DNA from: Byssochlamys sp. IMV 00236
Taxonomy: Eukaryota > Ascomycota > Eurotiomycetes > Eurotiales > Thermoascaceae
DNA length: 64,000 nucleotides
Direction: 5' to 3'
Assembly (NCBI GenBank): GCA_001931875.2
Contig: MSJH02000794.1
Location: 124,001-188,000 of the forward strand
Numbering within the stretch: position 1 is the first letter of the stretch; the number at the start of each line of letters is the position of its first letter. Of the stretch, positions 20,752 to 30,925 are shown in pieces. Under the pieces are notes generated by a model. That model was not told the origin of the DNA. It made no database searches and saw only the letters and a program-made list of their open reading frames with translations. The translations under genes were made by a program, and so were the position numbers.

Positions 20752-21999
20752 ATGGATCCTTCAGCTAAGAAGGAAGTACTTGGGTCAGATCCAGAAAAGA
20801 CACAAACGCCAACAGATGGAGTCGATGAAAATACAGTGACTGGAGCTCTGAATGCCCGGCCCGAAAATGGCCCAAACGAAAAAGAGACGGAGAATGAGGC
20901 CTCTCCATCCATTCCAGCAACCACTACAATGAGCCAGGATTTTGCAGAGTTGCCACGCCACTTTGGAGTCCCAAGATCGAGACCGCATAGCAACGCCAAC
21001 AGCATACGCTCCCAAGAAATACGGCCAGCAAGCTCCAACAACCGGCCTATCTATAGTGCTGGGAATACTACCGTGGGCTCAACAGGAGGACGGAGCCTTC
21101 CGCCATTGAAGCGCAGAGAGACTCGGCTGGCGCAGAAAGAAGCGCACCCGCTGCAGCATCTCGGCATCACCTTGGGTCTACCGATGATTGTTATTTTTGA
21201 CATTGTGGTGCCGTGCATCATTTATTACACGTGGTACGATAGCCAGAAGGGGCACTGGAAGGATGAGTGTCGCACAAGATTTCCTGGGCAAAACCCTTGC
21301 CCCATTGAAAGACCGCAGTTCAACAGAGATATCCTAGGCTCGGCGATTGCATCATTTGGCGTTGGTGAACTATGGATTCTGCTCGCACGCGTATGGCGAT
21401 TGCTGTTTCATCAAGAGGAATGCGCACCGCTTCTCTCTCGCAGTCGATGGGAATTGGATGCTACGTCGTGGGTATATCTAGTAGCCATGGTGTTGGCGCT
21501 GATTCCGTTCGTTATCGGAAGCAGCTTGGTGATACCCAAACTATATCTATACGGACCAAGCTTCATCATGGGGTTCCTTGGCATCCTGATGGTCATCACG
21601 GTCGACCTTCCCTGGTGGAACATCCCGATCGGCATCAACTCCCAGCCTCGAGGGTCGGGGCTACGCCCTTTCATCTATTATGCGGCAGAGGACTTCATCG
21701 CCGTCGATGGACTGCAAGACCGCGAATTCCGGGTGCGATATAATGATAGATATGAGACTAACAAGATGTTTAGACAGTTCTTTTTTTATCTGACACTATG
21801 GTGGCTGCTGGGAGTGTGTGTCTACATTGGTTGCGTGTCGGCGGTCATATGGACCTTGCCGTTTCACTACGCATTTGGATTATCGTTAGGCGTTCTATTT
21901 GCGTATATTGTGGTATGGGCGGGTGTGACATATGTTTGGACCAATATAGAGATGAAGAGAGAGCATAGAGCTTATGAGGAGGGCAAATTCGATGTCTAA
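20752..21999 (+). CDS. conserved-type fungal multi-pass membrane protein, function unknown
   Basis: Single exon, 415 residues. The first ~130 residues are polar, Ser/Pro/Asn-rich and probably disordered. About six hydrophobic segments follow: residues ~138-160 (LGLPMIVIFDIVVPCIIYYTW), ~195-215 (IASFGVGELWILLARVW), ~240-262 (YLVAMVLALIPFVIGSSLVI), ~266-285 (SFIMGFLGILMVITVDL), ~345-370 and ~378-400. Between the fourth and fifth lies a conserved-looking soluble loop (PFIYYAAEDFIAVDGLQDREFR). The C-terminus is charged (EMKREHRAYEEGKF). I do not recognise a transporter or enzyme motif. The start at 20752 follows a purine-rich leader. Confidence 0.75.
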   Translation: MDPSAKKEVLGSDPEKTQTPTDGVDENTVTGALNARPENGPNEKETENEASPSIPATTTMSQDFAELPRHFGVPRSRPHSNANSIRSQEIRPASSNNRPIYSAGNTTVGSTGGRSLPPLKRRETRLAQKEAHPLQHLGITLGLPMIVIFDIVVPCIIYYTWYDSQKGHWKDECRTRFPGQNPCPIERPQFNRDILGSAIASFGVGELWILLARVWRLLFHQEECAPLLSRSRWELDATSWVYLVAMVLALIPFVIGSSLVIPKLYLYGPSFIMGFLGILMVITVDLPWWNIPIGINSQPRGSGLRPFIYYAAEDFIAVDGLQDREFRVRYNDRYETNKMFRQFFFYLTLWWLLGVCVYIGCVSAVIWTLPFHYAFGLSLGVLFAYIVVWAGVTYVWTNIEMKREHRAYEEGKFDV

Positions 22000-22991
22000 T
22001 AATAATAATATCAGTGAAATTAATCGCCATGTGTAATTCGTCACATTCCTTACGGGTAGATTGCATGGTTGGCTAGGTATGAATACGCCGACATGTCCGC
22101 CTACCAGTAGAAGTATACATAATCGCATTCCCACCTATCCCGCGTTGACGACAGGAAACCCCGGATACATTAGCGCTGACAGCGGTTGAGGTCCCAGTCG
22201 ATGTTTGATGTCATTCAGCCCCCTCCAGCGGCGCATATGACCAAAAAGAGGTTAAGCGTCGATCAACGCTAAGTATCTAGACAGATATAAACGCCCCGTA
22301 TGTACGATGACATATTGTAGACTTCGTCTACTTGAAACAAACACCATGTTTCGAACGAGATGGTAACATGTAGTTTCCCGTGTGCCATTTATGTTAAATA
22401 ATTCGGATACATCCACTTATACGCACCTGAAGGCCCATGAGTCTCTTGAACAGAAAAGAATCAATCTGTTAGTGTCCCGGAAAAGCTGGGTGGGATGGAA
22501 GACAGACAGCAAGGGCATGCATTGAGACGGCGACTGTCCCTGCCAGGGTGATCACCCACAAAAGTGTATTATTCACAGCAATTTATACCTTCCTCGTTGC
22601 GAGCTGCATGATGCTCATGACGTACTCCATTTCTATTTGGTGTATGGTACTTGCTAGAATATAGGTATCCCCGAATGTCTTGCTAGGAGATGTTTACATG
22701 TCCAAAGAGTTAAACTAGTTAGTACTTGAGATTTATGTAATATTGTAATCGCTTCTTGAATCTCCCACCTTTTCCGCGCATGTTCCTAGTGCAGCCCGAT
22801 CGCGCTCTTGGCGGCAGAAATGGTAAGAATCACCGGAGAAACGGACCACAGAAATGTTTCACCGCCGGTATGATCTGTGAGAGGATTATGAAGGGATATC
22901 AGAATCAGTCAGTTTGGTGAATGTTTTCCTCTGCTCTGTAAGCCTCCAGGTAGAGAGGGCTTGGAGACATTGCTCTGCTGAAAACAGCAAC
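22000..22991. other. intergenic
   Basis: No supported gene. An AAT run (about 21998-22010) lies just after the membrane-protein stop. The right end is the upstream region of the acid phosphatase. Confidence 0.5.
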
Positions 22992-24904
22992 ATGCAGAGC
23001 TCTGCCTTCTCTCTGGTGAGCTTTTCATCGTTTATTGTCCTCCTCCTCGGGATCTCTTTGTATACCCAAGAGCAGGGGTTATCCCAGATTTTCTCAACGC
23101 TGTCCCATCGCGCAGGACTCTGTAGGCCGGATTCAGAATCCTTACACCCTTTCCTTCCACATACAGCAAGCTGGAACACATGGTTTCATCCACAGCGCGC
23201 GGCAGTCCCACGTCCAGATCCGCCAAGAGAACGACGAAAAGGATGGAATATATTGTACCATCTGGGAGGATATGGGCCGTGGATTGAGAAAGTAGATGGC
23301 ACTGCTTCTACTATTGGCCAGGGTGACGCAGTCGCACCGCCTGTAGGGTGTGTAGTTGATCAGATACATGTGGTGCGTTCATCTTGCCTGCAACTGAATT
23401 GAAGCCCCATATTCTTCTGCCTTGCTCTTATACATAGAGTATTTGCTACAGTCCGTTGCAGGTGATTCATGCTTTCTCCGAGATGTCATTACTCATTCCG
23501 TGGCATTCTCTAACCTAAATCCAGATGTCCCGTCATACTGAACGTTATCCGACTAAATCAGTGGGAGACCGTACGTTCCAAAACCTTCAGTTCGTTATGT
23601 ACGAATTGAAGTTGATCCCCTCCCGCACCCGACCTTGTAACAAGCTTGAAACTTACTTTTCTCCTCTCAAGGGCATCTGGACCTTCTGTCCCGGATCAAA
23701 GAAGCGAGCGTTGCCCTGAATGGCTCCCTTGCATTTGTCAATAACTGGACTTATTTTACAGACGAACCGTCCAAAGACTTTGATCAATTGACCACCACAG
23801 GACCGTATGCAGGGACGCTGCAAGCATTCACGGCAGGCGTTCGGTTTCGGACGAGATATGCGAATCTTTTACCAAAGCGCAAAATTCGTCTATGGGCGAG
23901 TGATTCTCAGCGTGTAATTGACACTGCACGCTACTTTGCCTCGGGACTTTTCGGTTCCATGTGGGAAAAAGACGGGACAGCAGAGCTGCAGATTATACCG
24001 GAGACCTTTGAGCGTCGCGCTGACACCCTTACACCGGGAGATACATGTCTCAAATATCTCGAGGACACGGAGTTAGGTCATGATAATGGTGCTAACATGC
24101 AATCACTCTTCCGAGACTCTTATACCCCTGAGATTGCCGACCGTCTGCAATCGGAAGGCAATGAGGCTTTGGGGCGCTTCACCAATCTTGACATCTTCAG
24201 CATGCAGGAAATGTGTGGGTTTGAAACAATAGTGCGTGGGTTCAGCCCTTGGTGCGATGTATTCACTGAGGATGAATGGGACCACTTCGAGTATGCGAGG
24301 GATCTGATACACTACTACCGTGCTGGTCCTGGAAACCCCTATGCAGGTGCTATGGGTTGGCTCTGGCTAAACGCTACAGCGGACTTGCTACAGGACGGTC
24401 CAGATGCTGGGACAATGTTTCTAAGCTTGTAGGTTTTGAGAACCTCACATATCCAAATTGCAAAAGCTAAACAGCAGGAACTAACATTTTACATTCAACA
24501 GTGTACATGATGGTGACATCGCCCCACTGCTTGTCGCTCTGGACATCTTATCCGATCAGGCTTATGATCCTCATCTACCGACATCGCACATCGCTGCAGA
24601 CCGTGTCTGGCGCACAGCAGCGGTCCTACCCATGGGTGGCCGGGTCACCTTCGAACGGTTGGTCTGCGGCTCCTCAGCTGAGACTTCCCCATCGAATAAC
24701 GTCTTCGTCCGGGTCAATATTAACGATGGTATCGTACCTCTTTCAGAATGCAGTTCTGGCCCTGGCTCGAGTTGTCCCCTCACGGAGTTTCTGCATTTCG
24801 TGCGCAGGAGGAAGGAGGAGGTCGGCGATTTCGCTGAAGTCTGCGGTCTGGATGGGGATGTTGGGAGGATCACGTTCCTCAGACAGGAACCGCAAGAGAT
24901 ATGA
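22992..24904 (+). CDS. histidine acid phosphatase (phytase-B/acid phosphatase type)
   Basis: Four exons, 22992-23372, 23525-23570, 23672-24428 and 24502-24904, total about 528 residues. A hydrophobic N-terminus (FSLVSFSSFIVLLLGISLY, ~6-25) is a signal peptide or anchor. WNILYHLGGYGPWIEKVDG precedes the active site, as in phyB-type enzymes. The catalytic motif, made by joining exon 1 to the tiny 46-nt exon 2, is MSRHTERYP: the family has RHGxRxP or RHAERYP, so Thr at the third position is unusual. The distal proton-donor motif HD is intact in FVHDGDIAPL, created by the last join. Several Cys pairs would form disulfides. It probably releases phosphate from phytate or other monoesters outside the cell or in the wall. 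Similar mould enzymes respond to phosphate, but no site was identified. Confidence 0.85.
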
Positions 24905-25373
24905 CTGCCTATGGATGTAATCGAAATCTAGACATGGTAGGGAAAAGACATGGTGCTCAAGAGACACTTAGATCTAATGAAGTTAACTCCCATAAAAGTC
25001 AGTAAACCAATGCTCCCCGCATGTCGATAGCATTTGAGTGTCGCTATTTTATATACAGCCTTTTTATGAGATTTATTTGGGCATAGCAGGCACATTTATG
25101 AAATAATCCAACCGTGTTAGTTAAATGTTAAATGTGTTTACATACCTGATGTGGAGATGGGGGCAAGGATCTACATCACGTGACGGATATCCAGGCTAAT
25201 GGGTGTTTATTTCTGTAGACTGTTTCGATCGCCCAGAACCGACTTTAGCTGGTCGCGCATGTTTTCCTTTCACCCTTCATACCTTTTCTTTAGCACTTCC
25301 TTTCAGTTCCCCGTTCTTTTCCAGGTCATACCCTGTGTCTAGTTACCCCATCGCATTTGGCCTGGGTGTCGCC
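24905..25373. other. intergenic with TCACGTGA box
   Basis: Upstream region of the Nup53-like gene. An 8-bp palindrome TCACGTGA at 25176-25183 is a typical bHLH (Cbf1-type) site, ~190 bp before the start. CT-rich sequence follows it. Confidence 0.5.
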
Positions 25374-26694
25374 ATGGAGTATCACTTTGTACCGCCAGAA
25401 GAACGAGCGAGAGATGAAAAAGGAAATCTCCTCCCCTGGGGTTATGTCTACAAGGAGTATGTACTTCAGTCCGATGTCACCCCCTCTCCTGCATTATGTT
25501 TATCATAGTCAGTGTCATGCGGGTGCTAATATGGAGACTGGCAGCGAATCTCGCAATCCTCGTCGACCGCCAGAAGAGACTGGACCGTTTGGCAAGAGAC
25601 GCAACGCTCGTTATGACCACGCTCGGTCGCGCACTCGCACTGGAACCCCTGCAAAAAAGGAAAACCCTAATGTCGCAGAGTTCAACCGACTCTTCACTCA
25701 ACAGCAAGAGGAAGAAAGGGCGCACAGTAGCCTGCCGAAGTCATCATCTGCGTCAAGCCTTGAAGGATCGCGAAAACCGATCGAGAAGGTTGCTACCGAG
25801 TGCATACTCTATGGATACCGAAACAAAGATTCGGAGTGGAAGGTGATAGACAAATACGAGCGCATCTCTCAGGGTCTCATCTGCGAGGACTACCCGCGCA
25901 GCGATCCTAATGCTCCGAACACGTTCTCTCAGTTGTTGAGTGGTGGTGACGTTGTCATTCGGGCCAATCTTTCTGCGGATGCTAATCGCAAATCGAAGAG
26001 ATATGCCGGAGGTTACCACTGGATAAAGGTCACCTTTGACTCCACGATAGCCGCTGACCGCGCGTGCTATTTTTCGCCGCAAGAAATCGACGGCCATCTT
26101 GTTTTCTGTGAGCCCTACCATGGCCAAGGTCCGCTTGAAGATGCCCCGATCCCAAAGGGGTCTGCAGCTGCTAGTCGGTCGAAGTCCAAGGCTCATCACA
26201 CCCTTACGCCTTCCTATTCTACATCCTTCCTACAACACACTGAACCGGAGAGATCTACCCTCCCACGGTCATTCACCGTCGGCAATCTCGCGAACGTGGC
26301 CGGTGCGGGGGACGACGAAGGTGATTCGCAACTGTCCACTGCGACAGCGAGCTCAGCTACGGCCACGGCAATTGAACAGGTTACAGGTGCTCGTCAACGC
26401 CAAAACGTAGAGACGAAGCCTGAGTCCGAATTCATGACGCATCTTCCAAACGTCCGACGCGCGACCCTCCGTCCTATCACCGAAGCACTACCTCCTCAGC
26501 CAACTGTTAGTGAGCGAGTGTTGCGTTCTATCCCGATACTGAGCTGGTTTACTGGTGATATTGTGGGCGATGGACCTCAGCTACGCGAAGATGGAACTTT
26601 CGACTATGAAAAATCGAATCTCTATTGGCGCCTATGGTACATGGTCGACATGATATTCGGTACTGATATTTGTGGCCTCAAGGAAGAATCGTGA
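25374..26694 (+). CDS. Nup53/Nup35-like RRM protein (putative nucleoporin)
   Basis: Exon 1 (25374-25456) and exon 2 (25545-26694) join across an 88-nt intron (GTATGT...GGCAG) to give 410 residues. The N-terminus (MEYHFVPPEERARDEKGN) is followed by a basic, Ser-rich linker. A divergent RRM-like fold spans ~108-230: ECILYGYRNKDSEWKVIDKY, then GGYHWIKVTFDSTIAADRAC and IDGHLVFCEPYHG, resembling the atypical Nup35 RRM. A Ser/Thr/Ala linker leads to a conserved C-terminal block (VLRSIPILSWFTGDIV, NLYWRLWYMVDMIFG) that may bind membrane amphipathically, as in Nup53. The function is assigned by family resemblance only; another RRM scaffold is possible. Acts at nuclear pores if right. Confidence 0.68.
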
Positions 26695-27761
26695 GAGCCT
26701 AGCTGCCTCACCTATCATTTCCTGACTGGTCAGCGGCACGGCTTTTCTCGAACATGGACACTTGGAAGTGTCATTGAGATCACAACAGATTACCCAGTGT
26801 TGATAGACAGCCTTGGCAAGGAATATCTGTGTGGATGTTCCAGATGCGGTGGACGAGTTCCTATAGAGGGACTTACAGATGTCATCGCAGCTTCATGGCT
26901 TCCACGCTCGGGAGATTCCAACTGCAGCCAGAACTCTAAGAATGCACATTCATGCGTACAGGAGTTGGGATTGGCTCGAAAAATGTGTGCTCTGCAATTG
27001 TATGTTGCGTTAGAGCTCCGAGACGATGATTCTTGCTAATGACTACGGCAAGTTCGACGTTCCGTTTGTTGGTGCATGGTTGCCTCATCCAAAGAAAAGT
27101 TTATCAACATTACAACCCAGCATGTATCATGGCGATCTTTCTATTCTTTATTTTGCAGCCTCTATTGCGGGGAGTTTGGCGATAAGCGTACATAAGCCTT
27201 GTGGGCGTGTGGTCGTTGGTTTTCCTAGTGTTGGGTTCTGTGTAACGGTGGATTAAGGACCATTCCGTGCAATTGTATGACGCGGCATCCTAATATTTCT
27301 TCATTGATTAGAAGAACGGGCCCGATTGCCTCATCGATATCTTTTCATGTTACCCTCAAATTAGTATGAGAGATCAGTCATAGGTCCACCTTCATGTTAC
27401 AACCATATCCTCCTAGGCAAGGATCATAGTCACTGGTCATGCTGATAGGATTTCGCAACTTGAAACAGATTTGGCCAGCAATGATAGCCAATACTAACAA
27501 GTGACCAATATTGCAACGTCGGCGTAGTCTGACCCATGAAGATGGGCCAGAAGATATGTTTGATATAGATGGATAGCTCAGATATCGCACAGTCTTGGAG
27601 GGACACAGGGTAGATGACCAGTGGAAGGACCTGCAGGCCCAGTCGGATACAATCAACGTCACAAGCATTCTTATTATTTCGTAATGATTGATCAATTCCT
27701 TTCAATTCCATCTTTTGCGCCTGCCCCTCTTTTCCCCCACACAGCACAGCTCTGAACCCGT
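26695..27761. other. convergent intergenic region
   Basis: About 1 kb between the convergent Nup53-like and NAC beta genes. Short open frames on both strands have no motif and look like chance. Confidence 0.45.
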
Positions 27762-28775
27762 TTACTCAACCTTGCTCTCGAAGTTCTCACCCTCGACCAG
27801 GTCGGGGATGTCATCCTCATCATCGTCCTCCTTCTTCTCAGCACCCTCCTTCTTCTGGAGGTTCTGGTAGCTCTCAGCGAGCTTGCGGAGGGATGCGAGG
27901 CTGTCGGGGCCGAGCTGGTTGAGGATACCGGGGACGAGCTCGGTCAGTTCCTTCTCCTCACCGTTACCGTAGAGGGCGAATGTGTTGGAGGGGACGGAAG
28001 CGTGGACTGAAGAGTGTCATGGATGATTAGCAGACAATTCGCGGTTGTTGAAGAAGTGTACTCTCTCCATCGACATAGGTCGCGCAGAAGACCGACTATC
28101 CGGACTCACCTCTAGGAGCAGAGAAGTGGATGACGTTGCCGTCCTCCTTGAACATGTTAACCTCCTCGATAGCCTGGATGGGCTGAACGTTCATCTTCTT
28201 CAGGGTGGTCTGGAGCTTCTTGTCGTCGGCGCCGGACGACTTGTGGACTCTCTTGGTCTTGCGGCGGGGGGTACCCTTGCCTCTGTAACGTGAATATCCA
28301 ATGTCAGCCAAACCCGCGTACACCACAACGTTATTCAGTCGAGATGTGAATCGTGCATTGGAGCTGATAGAAACGGTGATGCGATCAAGCCTCGCACACT
28401 GGAATATTGGAATGAATTTAATTGTGCTCCAGGACAGTAAAGGCCTTGGGATAGAGATGAAGGGCGAAAGGGGATCCCTTTAATCTTTTCAAAGGGTAAG
28501 GTGAAAGAGTATAACGCACCCTAGATCGCAGAGCACATGTTAGCAATCCCATCGTTGCATCGGCAAACTCATAAGGCAGATAGAACAAGGCGAAAGATAT
28601 TCGACAACCAGAAAAGGGGGCTAGGCTAAGCTTCCCAGCAGCTACTGCTTCCTCCGCACGAAGCCTAACAGCCCAGTTCGAGATTGCGAAATCATGCCGC
28701 ACACAATCCAACCAACAGAACACACGTACCAATCCGCACGCTCGCCTGGAGTCTAGCCAGCTTTGCCTGATCCAT
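27762..28775 (-). CDS. egd1: nascent polypeptide-associated complex subunit beta
   Basis: Minus strand. Exon 1 28775-28730 ([15 protein letters not shown]), a core exon from about 28282 to 28110, and last exon 28006-27762. The core carries the NAC domain ([20 protein letters not shown], then VIHFSAPR) and the last exon continues [30 protein letters not shown] and an acidic tail ([15 protein letters not shown]). About 154 residues, normal for Egd1/BTF3b. NAC beta pairs with NAC alpha on the ribosome exit site and shields nascent chains; the basic N-terminus contacts the ribosome. The 448-nt gap between exons 1 and 2 is long for this window and its splicing is ambiguous: RIGKG, RIGTGKG or RIGGKG can result (see findings). 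Confidence 0.92.
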
Positions 28776-29740
28776 TATGAGATTTTGTTCTCGGGGACAC
28801 TCGATTCTGTATGAGTTTCGCGCGTGTGGAATTATGTCGCCCGCCGACGATTTCAGTGACCGGGTCTTGTTAGCGAAAAGGCGTCTGGTTAGCTAAGCTC
28901 GGTAACGAAGTAGTTATTGTAGGTCGCAGCGGGGTTGGGGCTTGGAGACGATTGATCTTCGCTCACCGCGCAAGACAAAGAGGGTCGAGGTCGAGGGCAC
29001 TCACAAGGAAAGGTCTTCGTAGAGGGGTGATAATGGTTCGTCTCTAGAGAGGTTGGATCGAGCAGAAGACGCAGTGGAGGGAGACGAGCAACATCTTGGG
29101 GTTCCGAATTACTTAGCTCGCCGTCGGGCCCAAGCACCAGTTTGTGTGGAGTGCAAAATGAACGGTTCGCCTGGTTCACAGTCCACGTTTCTTACGGACA
29201 GCCATGAGGGCCACGTCTACGGGTTATGTCTAACAGGACTACGATATTACAAGGCATGGGGATGCATCAGAGACATCAGGATGGTTTATTCGAGTGTTGT
29301 TGTGCGCAGTTCGTGGTGGAAGAAGATGTCGGGAGAGCTTCTGCTCGGCTAAACCCTAACAACGGGTCTGGACTTGGAATGCGGCACGCGAGAGACTATG
29401 AAATATTAAATAAAATATTAATGTAGCAATTTCTGCAGCGGTTTCTATAACTACTCTCTCTCATTATTGTCTGACTTTGACTCTATTTCCACACCGTGGA
29501 GGTTTCTACCGTATTATCCAAGGACAAGAAAATCAGAAACAAATGGTATATGTAGTAAATAATCCACAGGTACATACATAAAAGTGATTGCATGGCTGGG
29601 TAGGGCAATGACTAACTAGTACATACATCCACATCTGCGATACTGCTCCCAGACTACAATACATGAGAGACCAAGGGAAAGGCCTTCCTGTATATACATG
29701 TGATGTCGAAATATCCAACGGTATATATGCAATTAATGCA
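28776..29740. other. intergenic, upstream of NAC beta
   Basis: Promoter and leader of egd1 plus the 3' region of the RDH-like gene. No supported gene; several chance open frames on both strands. Confidence 0.45.
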
Positions 29741-30925
29741 CTACGACTTGGACGCCTTCCCAATCGCCTCATCTGTCCACGCCCACAACCTCTTCCCCAG
29801 CTCCGCATCGGTCGCATAGCGGTTGTGTTTCTGGACGATTCCCACTGGGGTATAGTACGCACCATTGATCAACGACTCCCGCGAAACGCCCGCCGCCCAC
29901 AGCTGGTTAAAGGCTCCCGTACGGACGCTGCGCATGGCGAGGCCGCTAAAGGTGGCAATGGCATAGTGCTGCACGGAATTTGAAGCCTTGGCTGTCTCGT
30001 ACAAGTTGCTCGCAACGGCTCCGGGATGCACGGAGACAGATGTAATCTCGGGATATCGTCTCGCGAGCTCTGCCGCGAAGAGGATATTAGCGGCCTTGGA
30101 GGCACCGTAACGAAGCCAAGTGTTGCTACCCAGGAGCGCAGGTGTCGAGGTCATAACATCAAACCCCGGTGCGGCCTTGTGGGCTACGGAACTCAAGGTA
30201 ATTACCCTGACATCGGCTGCAGGGCCTACATCCTTTACGGTCCGTAGCAAAGTTGGCAAGAGAAGCTGGGTGAGGAGGAAATGTCCAACATGGTTCGTTC
30301 CGAATTGAATCTCAAAGCCGTCTTCCGTGGTGACAGCATCATGCGCCATTATCCCGGCGTTCAAGATGAGGAGGTCCAGGCGATGGCATTCTGTGGTGAA
30401 TCTTTCCGCAGCAGCATGGATGGATTTGAATGAAGCAAGGTCCAGTGGGACGTATTTGATCTCGACAGGGCTTGACAGCTGCGCTTGGATGTCGGCGATA
30501 GCATCGCGGGCCTTGTCCTCGTTCCGCGCACCCAGGTAGATGCAAGCTGGACGATGGCGCGCTAATTGCAAGATCGTTTCCTTACCCAGACCGGCATTAC
30601 CTATGCGACTGGAGGTTAGCCGCTGAATTCACATGAGGGTTCGATCCCTGCTCGCATGTAATAGCATATTGAGGCACCCACCGCCGGTGACAAAGACCAC
30701 CTGGCCCGTAAGGTCGCGAATGTCCCTCTCCGGCACGAAGGATTCGCCAACGAAGCCAAGCGTAAGCTCACTAAGTGTAGGTCCAACGCTGCTAGCGGTC
30801 TCCAGGGGATGGCGGAAACTATCAGCGACAAATCTTCCCATCGCAGCCACATCCTGGAGAATCGGATTCGTAGTTTTCGCTTGTCGGTCTTGACCCTGCT
30901 GCGATAGTCGCGAATCGGAGGCCAT
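29741..30925 (-). CDS. short-chain dehydrogenase, retinol-dehydrogenase-like
   Basis: Exon 1 30925-30682 and exon 2 30600-29741, joined across an 81-nt intron (GTGGGT...CATAG), give 367 residues. An N-terminal extension of ~70 residues (MASDSRLSQQGQDRQ...) precedes the Rossmann fold. The join creates FVTGGNAGLGKETILQLA, the TGxxxGxG cofactor motif. NAG (LILNAGIMA), catalytic Ser (ITLSSVAHK) and YGASK are intact. SVHPGAVASNL is typical of the RDH/WW-oxidoreductase/TIC32-like branch, usually NADP-dependent. Substrate unknown. The alternative donor four bases downstream would create an immediate stop, so this join is preferred. An in-frame ATG further upstream (VFKIAF...) is less likely because the family extension begins near MASDS. 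Confidence 0.83.

Noticed and set aside
27378..27747. Two overlapping minus-strand frames of 105 codons next to NAC beta
   Set aside because: They lie in the 3' region of egd1, overlap each other and show no family features.
30602..30660. tRNA-like hairpin (ATGCGA...TCGCAT with GGTTCGATCC loop) in the intron of the RDH-like SDR
   Set aside because: Only about 55 nt; no room for normal D and anticodon arms, so a chance match or at best a remnant.
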